DNA of 9,071 nt from BMS3ABIN04 sp965554225 (GCA_965554225.1 CBEVZC010000122.1:1-9071); one strand, 5' to 3'. Counted from the first letter of the stretch, positions 1 to 7,476 are shown. The notes: generated by a model not told the origin, from the sequence alone. Made by a program: numbers and translations.

Positions 1-53
1 TATAAAAAACCAATATTTAAAAAGGTAATTATTTTTACATTAATTCTTAGATT

Positions 54-461
54 ATGTTTTTAAACAAGAGTCGAATATATTTTAACCAAGTTGATCCCGG
101 CGGAATTCTTTTTTACGGGGAGGTTTTTAACATTGTTCATAATGCTTATGAAGAAATGCTTAATAGTTTTGACCTCGATATAAATTATTTCGAACACTCT
201 GAATTTGCTATCCCAATTATTCATAGTGAAGCTGATTACTTAAAACCGGTTAAATTCGGCGATGAAATCATTACGAAAATTGTTGTCTCGGAATTAAAAA
301 CTTCTTCCTTTTCCCTTGAATTTGAAATTCAGGATATTATTGGTAATATTTTGGTAAAAGTAAAAACAGTTCATGTATTTGTAAAGAAGAAAGGTTTTGC
401 CAAAACGGAACTACCCACAGGATTGAGGAATAAACTAAATGAATTATACTCCACCAAATAA
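54..461 (+). CDS. Hotdog-fold acyl-CoA thioesterase (4HBT family), candidate DHNA-CoA hydrolase
   Basis: This is a 135-residue single-domain hotdog protein, the usual size for the 4-hydroxybenzoyl-CoA thioesterase family. Near the N-terminus it has VDPGGILFY (residues 13-21), which matches the DPAGIVFY signature of Pseudomonas-type 4HBT enzymes; Asp14 sits where the catalytic aspartate lies in that family. The ATG at 54 is the first possible start, because an in-frame TAG lies at 48-50. No Shine-Dalgarno sequence is visible. The gene converges on the end of menE, with 28 bases between the stops. The men operon lacks an enzyme to release 1,4-dihydroxy-2-naphthoate from its CoA ester, and hotdog thioesterases are known to do this in E. 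coli and cyanobacteria, so a MenI-like role is inferred from context. A general short-chain or aromatic acyl-CoA thioesterase (YbgC-like) is the alternative. It is probably cytoplasmic and a homo-oligomer, as is usual for the fold. Family is certain; substrate is not. Confidence 0.88.
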   Translation: MFLNKSRIYFNQVDPGGILFYGEVFNIVHNAYEEMLNSFDLDINYFEHSEFAIPIIHSEADYLKPVKFGDEIITKIVVSELKTSSFSLEFEIQDIIGNILVKVKTVHVFVKKKGFAKTELPTGLRNKLNELYSTK

Positions 462-489
462 ATCAAACAATTGAAATGACATTAGTAGT

Positions 490-1953
490 TTATAGTTTAC
501 TGATTATTTCATAAACTTTCCTTGTTTGTATTTTCCCTAAAGAAGTTTTTGGCAGTTCGTCTACAAAATAAATCCTTTTGGGAATTTTAAATCCCGGTAG
601 GTTTTTTCTGAGGAATGTTTTTACATCATCTCCATTTATAGCGGAATTATTTTCTTTAACTATTACACCGACTACGATTTTGCCCCATTCATTATCATCT
701 AAACCGATAACGCAAGTTTCCTTAACTCCGGGTATTTCGGATATTACGTTTTCAACTTCAAGAGGATTGATGTTTTCCCCACCGGAAATAATTAAATTAT
801 CTTTGCGATTTTGCAAAAATAAATATCCTTCATTATCTAAGTATCCAACATCACTCATCAAAAAAGAATTGTTTGCGAATTGATCTATAGAATCTCTTTC
901 GTTCATAAAATATCCGCTGGCAACCGAGTTGCCGGTAACTTGGATTTCGCCATTCAAATTAGTTCCCATAACATTACCAGCAGTATCAATTGTTTTTATA
1001 ACGTTTCCGGGAAACGGTTTGCCTACAGAGTTCGGTCTCTTTTGAAATTCCTTGTAGTCTAAATAAGTTATCATCGAAGATGTTTCGGTAGAACCGTAAA
1101 CTTTTACAATCGGCAAACCTTTGCTGATAGCTGAACGAATTAATTCCGTATGCGCGGGACCACCGCCGATAAATGCTATTCTCAATTTGCTATTTGGCTC
1201 TATCTCTATTTCTAATAACCGTTTTAACATTGTCGGCACAAGTGAAATAACCGAAGGATTAAATTTTTTGAGTGCTTTAGCTAATTCCCGGGTTTTTAGT
1301 GATTGCGGTAAAATAATTGCCGCACCGGAAAGAAGCGCCCTTGTAATTACCGATAAACCGCCAATATGAAAAAACGGAAGACTTGCAAGCATTTTATCAT
1401 TCGCTGAAAAGTTAAATATACTATTGATAGATACAAAACTTGCTCTTAGATTTTTACGTTCAAAAAGAACACCTTTTGACCTTTCGGTAGTTCCTGAAGT
1501 AAACAATATCAATGTATCTTTTTGCTTACAAGAAGGAAGTGGGTGAGGGTGTTTTAGTTTAATAGTGCCGGGGAACGGAAAAAATTCGGGATTAAAATCT
1601 TTACTTATCTTATTTTTAAAAGTTTTGTGAACTAAAGTGAATTTAGCGTTAGCAGTCGTAAGTAATTTTTCGATTTCATTGTTGAGCAAATTAAAGTTAA
1701 TTGGAACTGCAATTGCGCAAATTTTCCAGATGCTCAATAAAGCAATTATAAAATCTTTATTATTTGGACAAATCAGCGCAACATTATCTCCTTGTTGTAT
1801 GCCGAGATAAATTAATCGATGGGCCAAAGTTTCAACTTTTTCTGCTAATTGCGAATAAGATAATTTAACACCGGTTCCAAGAATGGCAGTTTTATCCGGA
1901 GTAAGTTTTCCGTACTTAAGCCATGTAAAGTTTTTTTTCAAATTGTTCGTCAC
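490..1953 (-). CDS. menE: o-Succinylbenzoate--CoA ligase MenE
   Basis: This is an acyl-adenylate-forming (ANL superfamily) enzyme of 487 residues that makes OSB-CoA from o-succinylbenzoate, ATP and CoA in the cytoplasm. Visible motifs in order: the phosphate-binding loop at 152-161 (TSGTTERSKG), YGSTE at 286-290, SDVG with Asp368, the hinge-region motif around NRKDN (382-386) followed by SGGENINPLEVE, and the C-terminal LPKTSLGK with the adenylation lysine at 474. The loop is slightly unusual: ERS replaces the common GxP. The start is GTG at 1951-1953. An in-frame TAA lies five codons upstream (1966-1968), no ATG is near, and the N-terminal WLKYGKLTPDKTAI aligns with the usual MenE start region, so GTG is favoured. 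The start overlaps the end of menC by 38 bp, implying coupled translation. It is the last gene of the operon. General acyl-CoA ligase is the generic alternative, but the length and the position after menC make MenE very likely. Confidence 0.96.
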   Translation of the reverse strand: MTNNLKKNFTWLKYGKLTPDKTAILGTGVKLSYSQLAEKVETLAHRLIYLGIQQGDNVALICPNNKDFIIALLSIWKICAIAVPINFNLLNNEIEKLLTTANAKFTLVHKTFKNKISKDFNPEFFPFPGTIKLKHPHPLPSCKQKDTLILFTSGTTERSKGVLFERKNLRASFVSINSIFNFSANDKMLASLPFFHIGGLSVITRALLSGAAIILPQSLKTRELAKALKKFNPSVISLVPTMLKRLLEIEIEPNSKLRIAFIGGGPAHTELIRSAISKGLPIVKVYGSTETSSMITYLDYKEFQKRPNSVGKPFPGNVIKTIDTAGNVMGTNLNGEIQVTGNSVASGYFMNERDSIDQFANNSFLMSDVGYLDNEGYLFLQNRKDNLIISGGENINPLEVENVISEIPGVKETCVIGLDDNEWGKIVVGVIVKENNSAINGDDVKTFLRKNLPGFKIPKRIYFVDELPKTSLGKIQTRKVYEIISKL

Positions 1954-3013
1954 CGGAAAGTTTAGTTATGAATCCTTTATACTTGTTAAAATCGAATTTA
2001 ACAAAACCATTAATAATTTTGTAAGAATCTGAGGTTAAATCATTTTTATAAAATTCAGTTGTTGCCAATCCATGTGCAAATTTGTGGTCATTACCTAAAG
2101 CCAGTAATGGAAGGATGCTTCGTCCGACAGCGCTTTCCAAGGCAGAAGATATTATTATGTTTATTCCTTTTGAATTAGCATATTCAACAATTTTTAGTGT
2201 GTTAAAAATTCCACCGTTCAGCATTGGTTTAATAACGATAAAATCAAAGGAATCCGAATTTATTATGTTAATTATGTTATCTAAATTATTTGCGGATTCA
2301 TCCGGAGCAATTTTAATGGGACTTGATCCGGATATGTTTATAAGTTCTTCAATAGTTTTTACGGGTTGTTCAATAAATTCAATATTGTATTTAGTTAATT
2401 GTGATATATACTTCTTTGTTTCATCAAATGACCAGGAACCATTTAAATCTAACCGGAGTTTTAATTTTGTCCCAATGGATTTATTTACAGCATCTATGAT
2501 ATGCAAATCATCATAAAAATTTTCCCTGCCGATTTTTATTTTCACAGTTGAATAATTCTTTTCTGCAATATCTTCAATTTCTTTAACCGTTTCTTTCAAT
2601 GGTAATTTACCTACAACAGCATTAACCTGGATTTCGTTTTTCATTCCAGTGGCTACTAAATCAATTATAGGTTGATAATTTGAATGTATTGCAAAATTTA
2701 GTATTGCTTGTTCCAAAGCAAATTTTGCTACGGGATATTGGTTGAATATCGGGGCATTCAAAATTGAAATCGCATCTTCGATTTCTAAACCGGAAAATTC
2801 AGTAATCTTTTCGTTAAGTAAATTGCCAATATCACTTAAACTTTCAGAACCGAAGTTTTGGATGGGAGCTGCTTCACCGTAAAATTTATTTCCTTCATCA
2901 TCTATAAGTTGTAGAATAATAATTTCTCTTATCTTAAAAGTCTTGTCTGAGGTAATAAATTTTGATTTCAAATCTAAACTATAGGGGAAGTATTTAAATT
3001 CCCTAATTTTCAT
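1916..3013 (-). CDS. menC: o-Succinylbenzoate synthase MenC
   Basis: This is an enolase-superfamily enzyme (muconate lactonizing subgroup) of 365 residues that dehydrates SHCHC to o-succinylbenzoate with a divalent metal. The N-terminal capping domain (about 1-125) includes the YGEAAP segment. The barrel carries all expected residues: KxK at 158-160 (acid/base lysine 160), Asp189 in RLDLN, Glu215 in IEQP, Asp238 in APDES (the three metal ligands), and Lys262 in VIKPM on the opposite face. The ATG at 3011-3013 overlaps the menA stop codon as ATGA, a standard translational-coupling arrangement; no Shine-Dalgarno sequence precedes it. The 3' end overlaps menE by 38 bp. Some MenC homologues also racemise N-acylamino acids, and sequence alone cannot exclude side activity, but the flanking menA and menE make the menaquinone role secure. 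The gene is intact, with no missing catalytic residue. Confidence 0.96.
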   Translation of the reverse strand: MKIREFKYFPYSLDLKSKFITSDKTFKIREIIILQLIDDEGNKFYGEAAPIQNFGSESLSDIGNLLNEKITEFSGLEIEDAISILNAPIFNQYPVAKFALEQAILNFAIHSNYQPIIDLVATGMKNEIQVNAVVGKLPLKETVKEIEDIAEKNYSTVKIKIGRENFYDDLHIIDAVNKSIGTKLKLRLDLNGSWSFDETKKYISQLTKYNIEFIEQPVKTIEELINISGSSPIKIAPDESANNLDNIINIINSDSFDFIVIKPMLNGGIFNTLKIVEYANSKGINIIISSALESAVGRSILPLLALGNDHKFAHGLATTEFYKNDLTSDSYKIINGFVKFDFNKYKGFITKLSGDEQFEKKLYMA

Positions 3014-3909
3014 AAAGAAATGCCGATTGCAAATAATAGTCCGTAAACGGCAGAAAGCATTGCCGTTAAAGCAAGTGTTTGATTTAGTTCAGCTCCTTTA
3101 TACTTGTAAATCATACTTACAAGCCGAACTGCTAAAGGCAGTGATAGCAGTGGAAGAAAAACAAATAAACTTTCTTTATATGTAAAATAAACAACAAAAA
3201 GGATTAAGTAGGAAACAACTGTAAAAGTTAAGTATTGAATTCGAGTTAAACGTTTGCCCAATTTTACGGCAAGAGTAATTTTACCGGTGGAAGCATCTTC
3301 TTCAATATCCCGGTAGTTGTTTACTACTAATATGTTCGTAATTAAGGCTCCAACGGGAATCGATGCCCAAAGTACTAAAGGTGTGATTTCCACAGTTTGT
3401 ACGTAATATGTCCCGACAGTACCAACGAAACCAAAGAAAATGAATACGAATATATCTCCTAAACCATTGTATGCAAGTGGATACGGACCGGCAGTGTATG
3501 CTATTCCCGCTAAGATTGACATAATACCGATTAGTAATGTAACCCACGTCGAAATATAAACCAGATAAAGCCCGAGTAAAAAGGTTAATGCAAAAATTAA
3601 AACAATTCCAATTTTCATTTCTTTTACGGAGATTAATCCCGATGCTAAAACCCTTAGCGGCCCAACTCTTTCTTCTTTATCTGTACCGGAAAGATAATCG
3701 TATAAGTCGTTTACAAAGTTCGTTCCTATCTGAATTAACAAAGCACAAATTAAAGCAACCAGAGTAGCGAGGAATTTAAATTTATTGTCGTAAAGTGCAA
3801 TAGATGAACCGATAAGAACAGGTACAATTGCAGCAGGTAAAGTTTTGGGTCTGCTTGCAAGTATCCAGCTTTCAAATTTAGAATATTTTTCTATTGTTGT
3901 TTCTAACAT
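3010..3909 (-). CDS. menA: 1,4-Dihydroxy-2-naphthoate polyprenyltransferase MenA
   Basis: This is an integral membrane UbiA-superfamily prenyltransferase of 299 residues. It attaches a polyprenyl chain to DHNA, giving demethylmenaquinone. The first aspartate motif is NDLYDYLSGTD at 67-77 (Asp68, Asp71, Asp77) and the second is RDIEEDASTGK at 200-210 (Asp201, Asp205). Both bind the Mg-diphosphate of the prenyl donor. About nine hydrophobic segments are visible, for example near 45-65, 98-119, 121-141, 149-170, 176-197, 226-244, 248-266 and 279-298. The SRPKTLPAA segment at 19-27 is typical of MenA rather than UbiA. The ATG at 3907-3909 lies 54 bp after the menB stop and only two bases after an AT-rich hairpin (listed separately); there is no Shine-Dalgarno sequence. 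The stop overlaps the menC start by 4 bp. Other UbiA enzymes (UbiA, chlorophyll or haem O synthases) are possible in principle but do not fit this context. Confidence 0.96.
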   Translation of the reverse strand: MLETTIEKYSKFESWILASRPKTLPAAIVPVLIGSSIALYDNKFKFLATLVALICALLIQIGTNFVNDLYDYLSGTDKEERVGPLRVLASGLISVKEMKIGIVLIFALTFLLGLYLVYISTWVTLLIGIMSILAGIAYTAGPYPLAYNGLGDIFVFIFFGFVGTVGTYYVQTVEITPLVLWASIPVGALITNILVVNNYRDIEEDASTGKITLAVKLGKRLTRIQYLTFTVVSYLILFVVYFTYKESLFVFLPLLSLPLAVRLVSMIYKYKGAELNQTLALTAMLSAVYGLLFAIGISL

Positions 3910-3911
3910 TT

Positions 3912-3931
3912 TTTACAATTTTTATTGTAAA
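3912..3931 (-). promoter_or_regulatory. Hairpin directly upstream of the menA start codon
   Basis: TTTACAAT (3912-3919) and ATTGTAAA (3924-3931) form a perfect 8-bp stem with a 4-base loop. In the mRNA the stem ends two bases before the menA AUG (3909), so it occupies the ribosome-binding region. Only one of the eight pairs is G-C, so it is weak. On the minus strand it is followed by A residues rather than U, so it is not an intrinsic terminator for menB. It could modulate menA translation or mark an mRNA processing site. Confidence 0.4.
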
Positions 3932-3963
3932 GTAATTAACTATCTTAAATGAAAGTGTCGGTT

Positions 3964-4797
3964 TTAAGGCACTCTTGGAAATTTCTTAAAGTCCGGTTTT
4001 CGTTTTTCATTATATGCTTTCTTTCCTTCTTGTGCTTCCTCGCTCATATAATAAAGTAAGGTTGCATTGCCTGCTAACTCTTGTATCCCGGCTTGTCCGT
4101 CTAATTCGGCATTAAATGCCGATTTTAATAATCTTATTGAGAGAGGACTATTTCCTAAGATTTCTTGCGCCCATTTAACGCCTTCTTTTTCCAATTCGTT
4201 AAGTGGAACAACTTTATTTACCATTCCCATTTCGTAAGCTTCTTCGGCGCTATACTGTCTGCACAGATACCAAATTTCCCTTGCTCTTTTTTGCCCGACC
4301 ATTCTTGCTAAATAACTTGCTCCGAATCCTCCGTCGAAGCTGCCTACTTTTGGTCCGGTTTGACCGAAGACCGCATTATCGGCAGCAATTGTTAAATCAC
4401 AAACAACATGCAAAACATGTCCGCCGCCAATTGCATAGCCGGCAACAAGAGCTATTACCGGTTTCGGAATGCTTCTGATTAATTTCTGAAGGTCTAAAAC
4501 ATTTAGTCTGGGAACTCCATCTGTTCCCACATAACCTTTATCTCCTCTAATTCTTTGGTCGCCTCCTGAACAGAAAGCGTATTTCCCATCTTTTGCCGGA
4601 CCTTTACCTGTTAAAAGAATAACTCCTATTTCAGAGTCTTCCCGTGCATCGGAAAAAGCATCGTACATTTCCAGTACGGTTTCAGGTCTGAAAGCATTTC
4701 TTACTTCCGGTCGATTTATTGTAACTTTGGCAATACCATCCAATTTTTCATAAATAATATCTTGGTACTCTTTTGCTTTAATCCAATTGAAGTTCAT
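3964..4797 (-). CDS. menB: 1,4-Dihydroxy-2-naphthoyl-CoA synthase MenB
   Basis: This is a crotonase-fold enzyme of 277 residues that closes the second ring, converting OSB-CoA to DHNA-CoA. Recognisable segments are INRPEVRNAFRPETV (27-41), the oxyanion-hole strand with SGGDQ (77-81), the AIGGGH loop (122-127), FGQTGPKVGSFDGG (144-157, with Ser153 and Asp155), and the C-terminal YYMSEEAQEGKKAY with Tyr250. Gly148 in QTGP marks it as the E. coli-like class, which uses bicarbonate as catalytic base, rather than the class with an aspartate there (as in M. tuberculosis). The ATG is supported by a good Shine-Dalgarno (AAGGA, five bases away), the only clear one in this operon. Its coding sequence looks visibly more GC-rich than menD or menH, perhaps reflecting strong conservation or expression. 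It follows menH after 92 bp. Identification is essentially certain. Confidence 0.98.
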   Translation of the reverse strand: MNFNWIKAKEYQDIIYEKLDGIAKVTINRPEVRNAFRPETVLEMYDAFSDAREDSEIGVILLTGKGPAKDGKYAFCSGGDQRIRGDKGYVGTDGVPRLNVLDLQKLIRSIPKPVIALVAGYAIGGGHVLHVVCDLTIAADNAVFGQTGPKVGSFDGGFGASYLARMVGQKRAREIWYLCRQYSAEEAYEMGMVNKVVPLNELEKEGVKWAQEILGNSPLSIRLLKSAFNAELDGQAGIQELAGNATLLYYMSEEAQEGKKAYNEKRKPDFKKFPRVP

Positions 4798-4802
4798 GAT
4801 AT

Positions 4803-4807
4803 TCCTT
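4803..4807 (-). promoter_or_regulatory. Shine-Dalgarno sequence of menB
   Basis: AAGGA on the minus strand lies five bases before the menB ATG. It is a good ribosome-binding site and supports this start. The other men genes and the thioesterase have no comparable site, so it stands out. Confidence 0.7.
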
Positions 4808-4881
4808 AAAATTAAACACAGTTAAATTAAGCTTTTTACAATGCTCTAATTAAATTTAATGATTACAAATAAAAGAAACAC

Positions 4882-4887
4882 ATTATA
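4882..4887 (-). promoter_or_regulatory. Possible internal -10 box upstream of menB
   Basis: A perfect TATAAT on the minus strand lies just beyond the menH stop, in the 92-bp gap before menB, and would give a leader of roughly 80 nt. The -35 side is poor: the best match is TTAACC at 4907-4912 with a long 19-base spacer, and there is no extended -10 TG. In such AT-rich DNA this may be chance; it is listed because of its position before the one gene with a good ribosome-binding site. Confidence 0.25.
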
Positions 4888-4889
4888 TC

Positions 4890-5711
4890 TTAATTGTTTA
4901 AAAATCGGTTAAGAAAAATAATAAATTCTTGCGGTTTTTCTAAGTGTAGATTATGCCCGGTATTTTTAACAATAACATGTTTTGCATTTGGAAGTTCCGA
5001 AGAGAGCTTTTTATTTATTGTTGTAAACTTATTATCCAAATCGCCTGAAATAAGTAATGTATTAGTTTTTAGGTTATGCAGTTTTCCCCAGTAATTCGGC
5101 ATTTTGCCTGTACCGAAACCTCGTAAGGAATTAGCCAAGCCTGTCTTGTTGTTGAATTTCCGTCCTTCAACTATTTTGTTATATGTGTTTAACGGAAGTT
5201 TTTTTAGTGATTGGAATAAAGGTACGCTAAACCAATGGTTTATAAAATTTTCTATACTATTTTGCTCAATAAAATTTGCTAAATCATTATCTTGTTTTAT
5301 TCTTCGTTTTCTCTCAATTTCGTTTGTAATTCCTGCGGTTGAGCTTTCTAAAATAAGTTTATTAACTCTTCCGGGGTAATTAATTGTGTAAGCCAACGCC
5401 GCCCTGCCGCCCATTGAATAACCGACTAATATTACGCTTTTAATTTTAAGATAATCCAAGATAGAATTTATATTTTTTATGATATTGTAGGTCGAATAAA
5501 AACTTGAGATTTTCGGTGAGCTGGTTTTGCCGTGCCCAATTAAATCAATTGCAAAAGGTTCAAATTCCGGGTTTAGTTTATCAAATATAAAAAGCCAGTC
5601 TTCTGCACATCCCGTAAACCCGTGCAAAAATAAAATCGGAATTTTTTTTTGAAGGGCATTTACATTTTTTGTTACTACATTTATTTCTATATCATTGGTT
5701 TCGATTATCAT
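4890..5711 (-). CDS. menH: SHCHC synthase MenH (alpha/beta hydrolase fold)
   Basis: This is an alpha/beta-hydrolase of 273 residues. In the classical pathway MenH eliminates pyruvate from SEPHCHC to give SHCHC. Key features are FLHGFTG (28-34), DLIGHGKT (56-63), the nucleophile elbow GYSMGGR with Ser99 and Arg103 (Arg after the elbow is typical of MenH), Asp226 in SGDLD, and His253 in NTGHNLHLEKP. WFSVPLF (160-166) resembles the MenH lid region. The ATG at 5709-5711 lies inside the end of menD (20 bp overlap), and no Shine-Dalgarno is seen, so coupled translation is likely. An A9 run (mRNA sense) spans codons 21-24 and is a possible slippage or sequencing-error spot, though the frame is intact here. 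Many alpha/beta hydrolases look alike; the assignment rests on the triad, the GYSxGGR signature and the position between menD and menB. Confidence 0.93.
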   Translation of the reverse strand: MIIETNDIEINVVTKNVNALQKKIPILFLHGFTGCAEDWLFIFDKLNPEFEPFAIDLIGHGKTSSPKISSFYSTYNIIKNINSILDYLKIKSVILVGYSMGGRAALAYTINYPGRVNKLILESSTAGITNEIERKRRIKQDNDLANFIEQNSIENFINHWFSVPLFQSLKKLPLNTYNKIVEGRKFNNKTGLANSLRGFGTGKMPNYWGKLHNLKTNTLLISGDLDNKFTTINKKLSSELPNAKHVIVKNTGHNLHLEKPQEFIIFLNRFLNN

Positions 5712-7476
5712 TATAGAGTTTTATTTCTTTTTGGACCCTTTGCCAATAAGCTTCTCTTATTTTAAGTGAATTTTTAGCATTAGTTTTTATTCTTAAAACC
5801 GTAAATTTTTTTCTCTTTAATGAAGATAGAAAATGAGTATTCAAATCTTTCCAATTTTCAATTTCGTATGTATTCCCACCGTAGCTTTTGGCAAAACTTA
5901 GTAAATCAATATTTAAAGGCGTACGGAAAAAATAAGTGAAAGATTTTCTGTAACTCGAAATTGGAAGCATATTAAAAATACCACCGCCATTGTTATCAAT
6001 TAGAATTATTATCAACGGTATTTTCTGTTTTCGTAAAATCAACAAACTGTTCATATCATGATAAAACGCCAAATCGCCAATAAGAAGAACTGTCGGGTTA
6101 TCGGATTCAACGGCAATTCCGGCGGCTGTTGAAATAATTCCGTCAATCCCGCTTGCACCTCTGTTAGAAAAAATATTAATATGTTTTTCACTTGAGGAAG
6201 CAAAAAAGTCTAAATCCCTAACTGGCATACTATTGGAGAACATTAAATTAGAATTATTTGGAACCAGTTTAAAAATCTCTGTTACTATTCTTCCTTCAAA
6301 AGGGAATTTTGCATTCTCAATCTTTTCTTTTTTAATAAGTTCAGAAATTTTTTCATACGTGGTTAATATATTTATCCATTTTTTTGATTTTGCAAAATTT
6401 AAGTTTTTTGTACTATCAAGAAAACTTTTACAAAATTTTTCTGGTGCAATTGTGAAGACATTTTGTACTGTTCGAGACGGGTCCTGATAATCTCCAAAAG
6501 TATTGATTAAAAATTTATTGGCTTTAGATTCTTTTATAAATTTCTGTACGATATTAGAAACAGGAGTATTTCCAAACTGAATTATTATTTCTGCATCAAT
6601 TAAGTCGTAGAATGCATCCGATTTGAGAAAAGCAGTTGAATTGCTGATGATAAACTTTTTTGAAGAATTACTAAATCGGAGTCCGGAGTTTCCTTCAGCT
6701 AATATCGGATAGCCCAATTTAGATGCTAAGGATGAACATAACCTCGGGAAATTATCAGCATAATTATATTTACCGCAAATAATAATTCCTTTTCTATGTT
6801 TTTTAACTGCCCCTGTAAATTCAGTAAACTTATTTTTGCTAAGTGAGATGCCCCTGTTAATTTTTGATTTATTTGAAATGAGGACTTTTGTTTTTTTAAG
6901 GAAGTCTTCACTAACATTATTCGTAAAAGTGTTCGGTTCAAACGGTTTCCTAAAAGGAAAGTTTAAATGGACAGGACCGCGTTTTAAGTTTAAGCTATCT
7001 TGTACAGCATTATACGCAATCTTCTTAAGGCGATTTATTTTACTAAGCGACAATCCAGGTAAACCGATATTAACAAAACTTCTTATATGGTTAGCATAAA
7101 TATTCTGTTGATTTATAGTTTGATTTGCTCCACAGTTTTGCATTTCGGGAGGTCTATCAGCTGTGCAAATAATTAATGGTATTCGTTGTTGAAAAGCTTC
7201 GATAATAGCGGGATAAAGATTAGATGTTGCTGTCCCGGAAGTTGTAACTACCGCCACAGGAGAATTGGATCGATTTGCTAAACCCAGAGCAAAAAATCCG
7301 CTTGTCCGCTCATCAATATTTACATAGGTTTTTATTTTGCTGTTTTCGGAGAATGCCAGGGTTAAAGGAGTGCTTCTCGAACCTGGGGAAATGCTTGCGT
7401 ATTTAACGCCGGATTTACTCAGTTGTTCGACAAATATTTGTGCCCATAGAAAATTACGATTGACATTTTTCTTCAT
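5692..7476 (-). CDS. menD: SEPHCHC synthase MenD (thiamine diphosphate enzyme)
   Basis: This is a ThDP- and Mg-dependent enzyme of 594 residues that adds the succinic semialdehyde unit from 2-oxoglutarate to isochorismate, the committed step. The N-terminal Pyr domain has SPGSRSTPL (30-38), the catalytic-glutamate motif NIDERTSGF with Glu56, TTSGTATSNLYPA (78-90) and TADRPPEM..GANQTINQQ (105-124). The C-terminal PP domain has SNSMPVRDLDFF (414-425), NRGASGIDG (438-446), and the ThDP/Mg motif starting at GD (467-468) and ending with NNGGG (495-499). I place the start at ATG 7474-7476; an in-frame TTG two codons upstream (7480-7482) is possible but less likely. It overlaps menF by 23 bp and menH by 20 bp. 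All signature residues are present, so it should be active. Identity is essentially certain. Confidence 0.97.
   Translation of the reverse strand: MKKNVNRNFLWAQIFVEQLSKSGVKYASISPGSRSTPLTLAFSENSKIKTYVNIDERTSGFFALGLANRSNSPVAVVTTSGTATSNLYPAIIEAFQQRIPLIICTADRPPEMQNCGANQTINQQNIYANHIRSFVNIGLPGLSLSKINRLKKIAYNAVQDSLNLKRGPVHLNFPFRKPFEPNTFTNNVSEDFLKKTKVLISNKSKINRGISLSKNKFTEFTGAVKKHRKGIIICGKYNYADNFPRLCSSLASKLGYPILAEGNSGLRFSNSSKKFIISNSTAFLKSDAFYDLIDAEIIIQFGNTPVSNIVQKFIKESKANKFLINTFGDYQDPSRTVQNVFTIAPEKFCKSFLDSTKNLNFAKSKKWINILTTYEKISELIKKEKIENAKFPFEGRIVTEIFKLVPNNSNLMFSNSMPVRDLDFFASSSEKHINIFSNRGASGIDGIISTAAGIAVESDNPTVLLIGDLAFYHDMNSLLILRKQKIPLIIILIDNNGGGIFNMLPISSYRKSFTYFFRTPLNIDLLSFAKSYGGNTYEIENWKDLNTHFLSSLKRKKFTVLRIKTNAKNSLKIREAYWQRVQKEIKLYNDNRNQ

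Noticed and set aside
1..63. Open frame from base 1 to a TAA at 61-63, possibly the end of an upstream plus-strand gene
   Set aside because: Only about 20 codons are visible, with no recognisable motif, and another frame ends at 26-28; too little sequence to support a gene.
487..517. Inverted repeat AGTTTAT...ATAAACT at the end of menE as a terminator
   Set aside because: The stem is seven mostly A-T pairs with a 17-base loop inside the menE coding end and has no U-tract in the right place; it is expected by chance in this composition.
2082..2516. 144-codon plus-strand open frame opposite menC
   Set aside because: It is antisense to a conserved enzyme, has no family resemblance, and is explained by the codon structure of menC. 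The same applies to the other plus-strand frames opposite menE, menB, menH, menD and menF.
4849..4860. 12-base palindrome ATTAAATTTAAT in the menH-menB gap as an operator
   Set aside because: It consists only of A and T, and such palindromes are frequent by chance here; no second copy or conserved spacing was seen.
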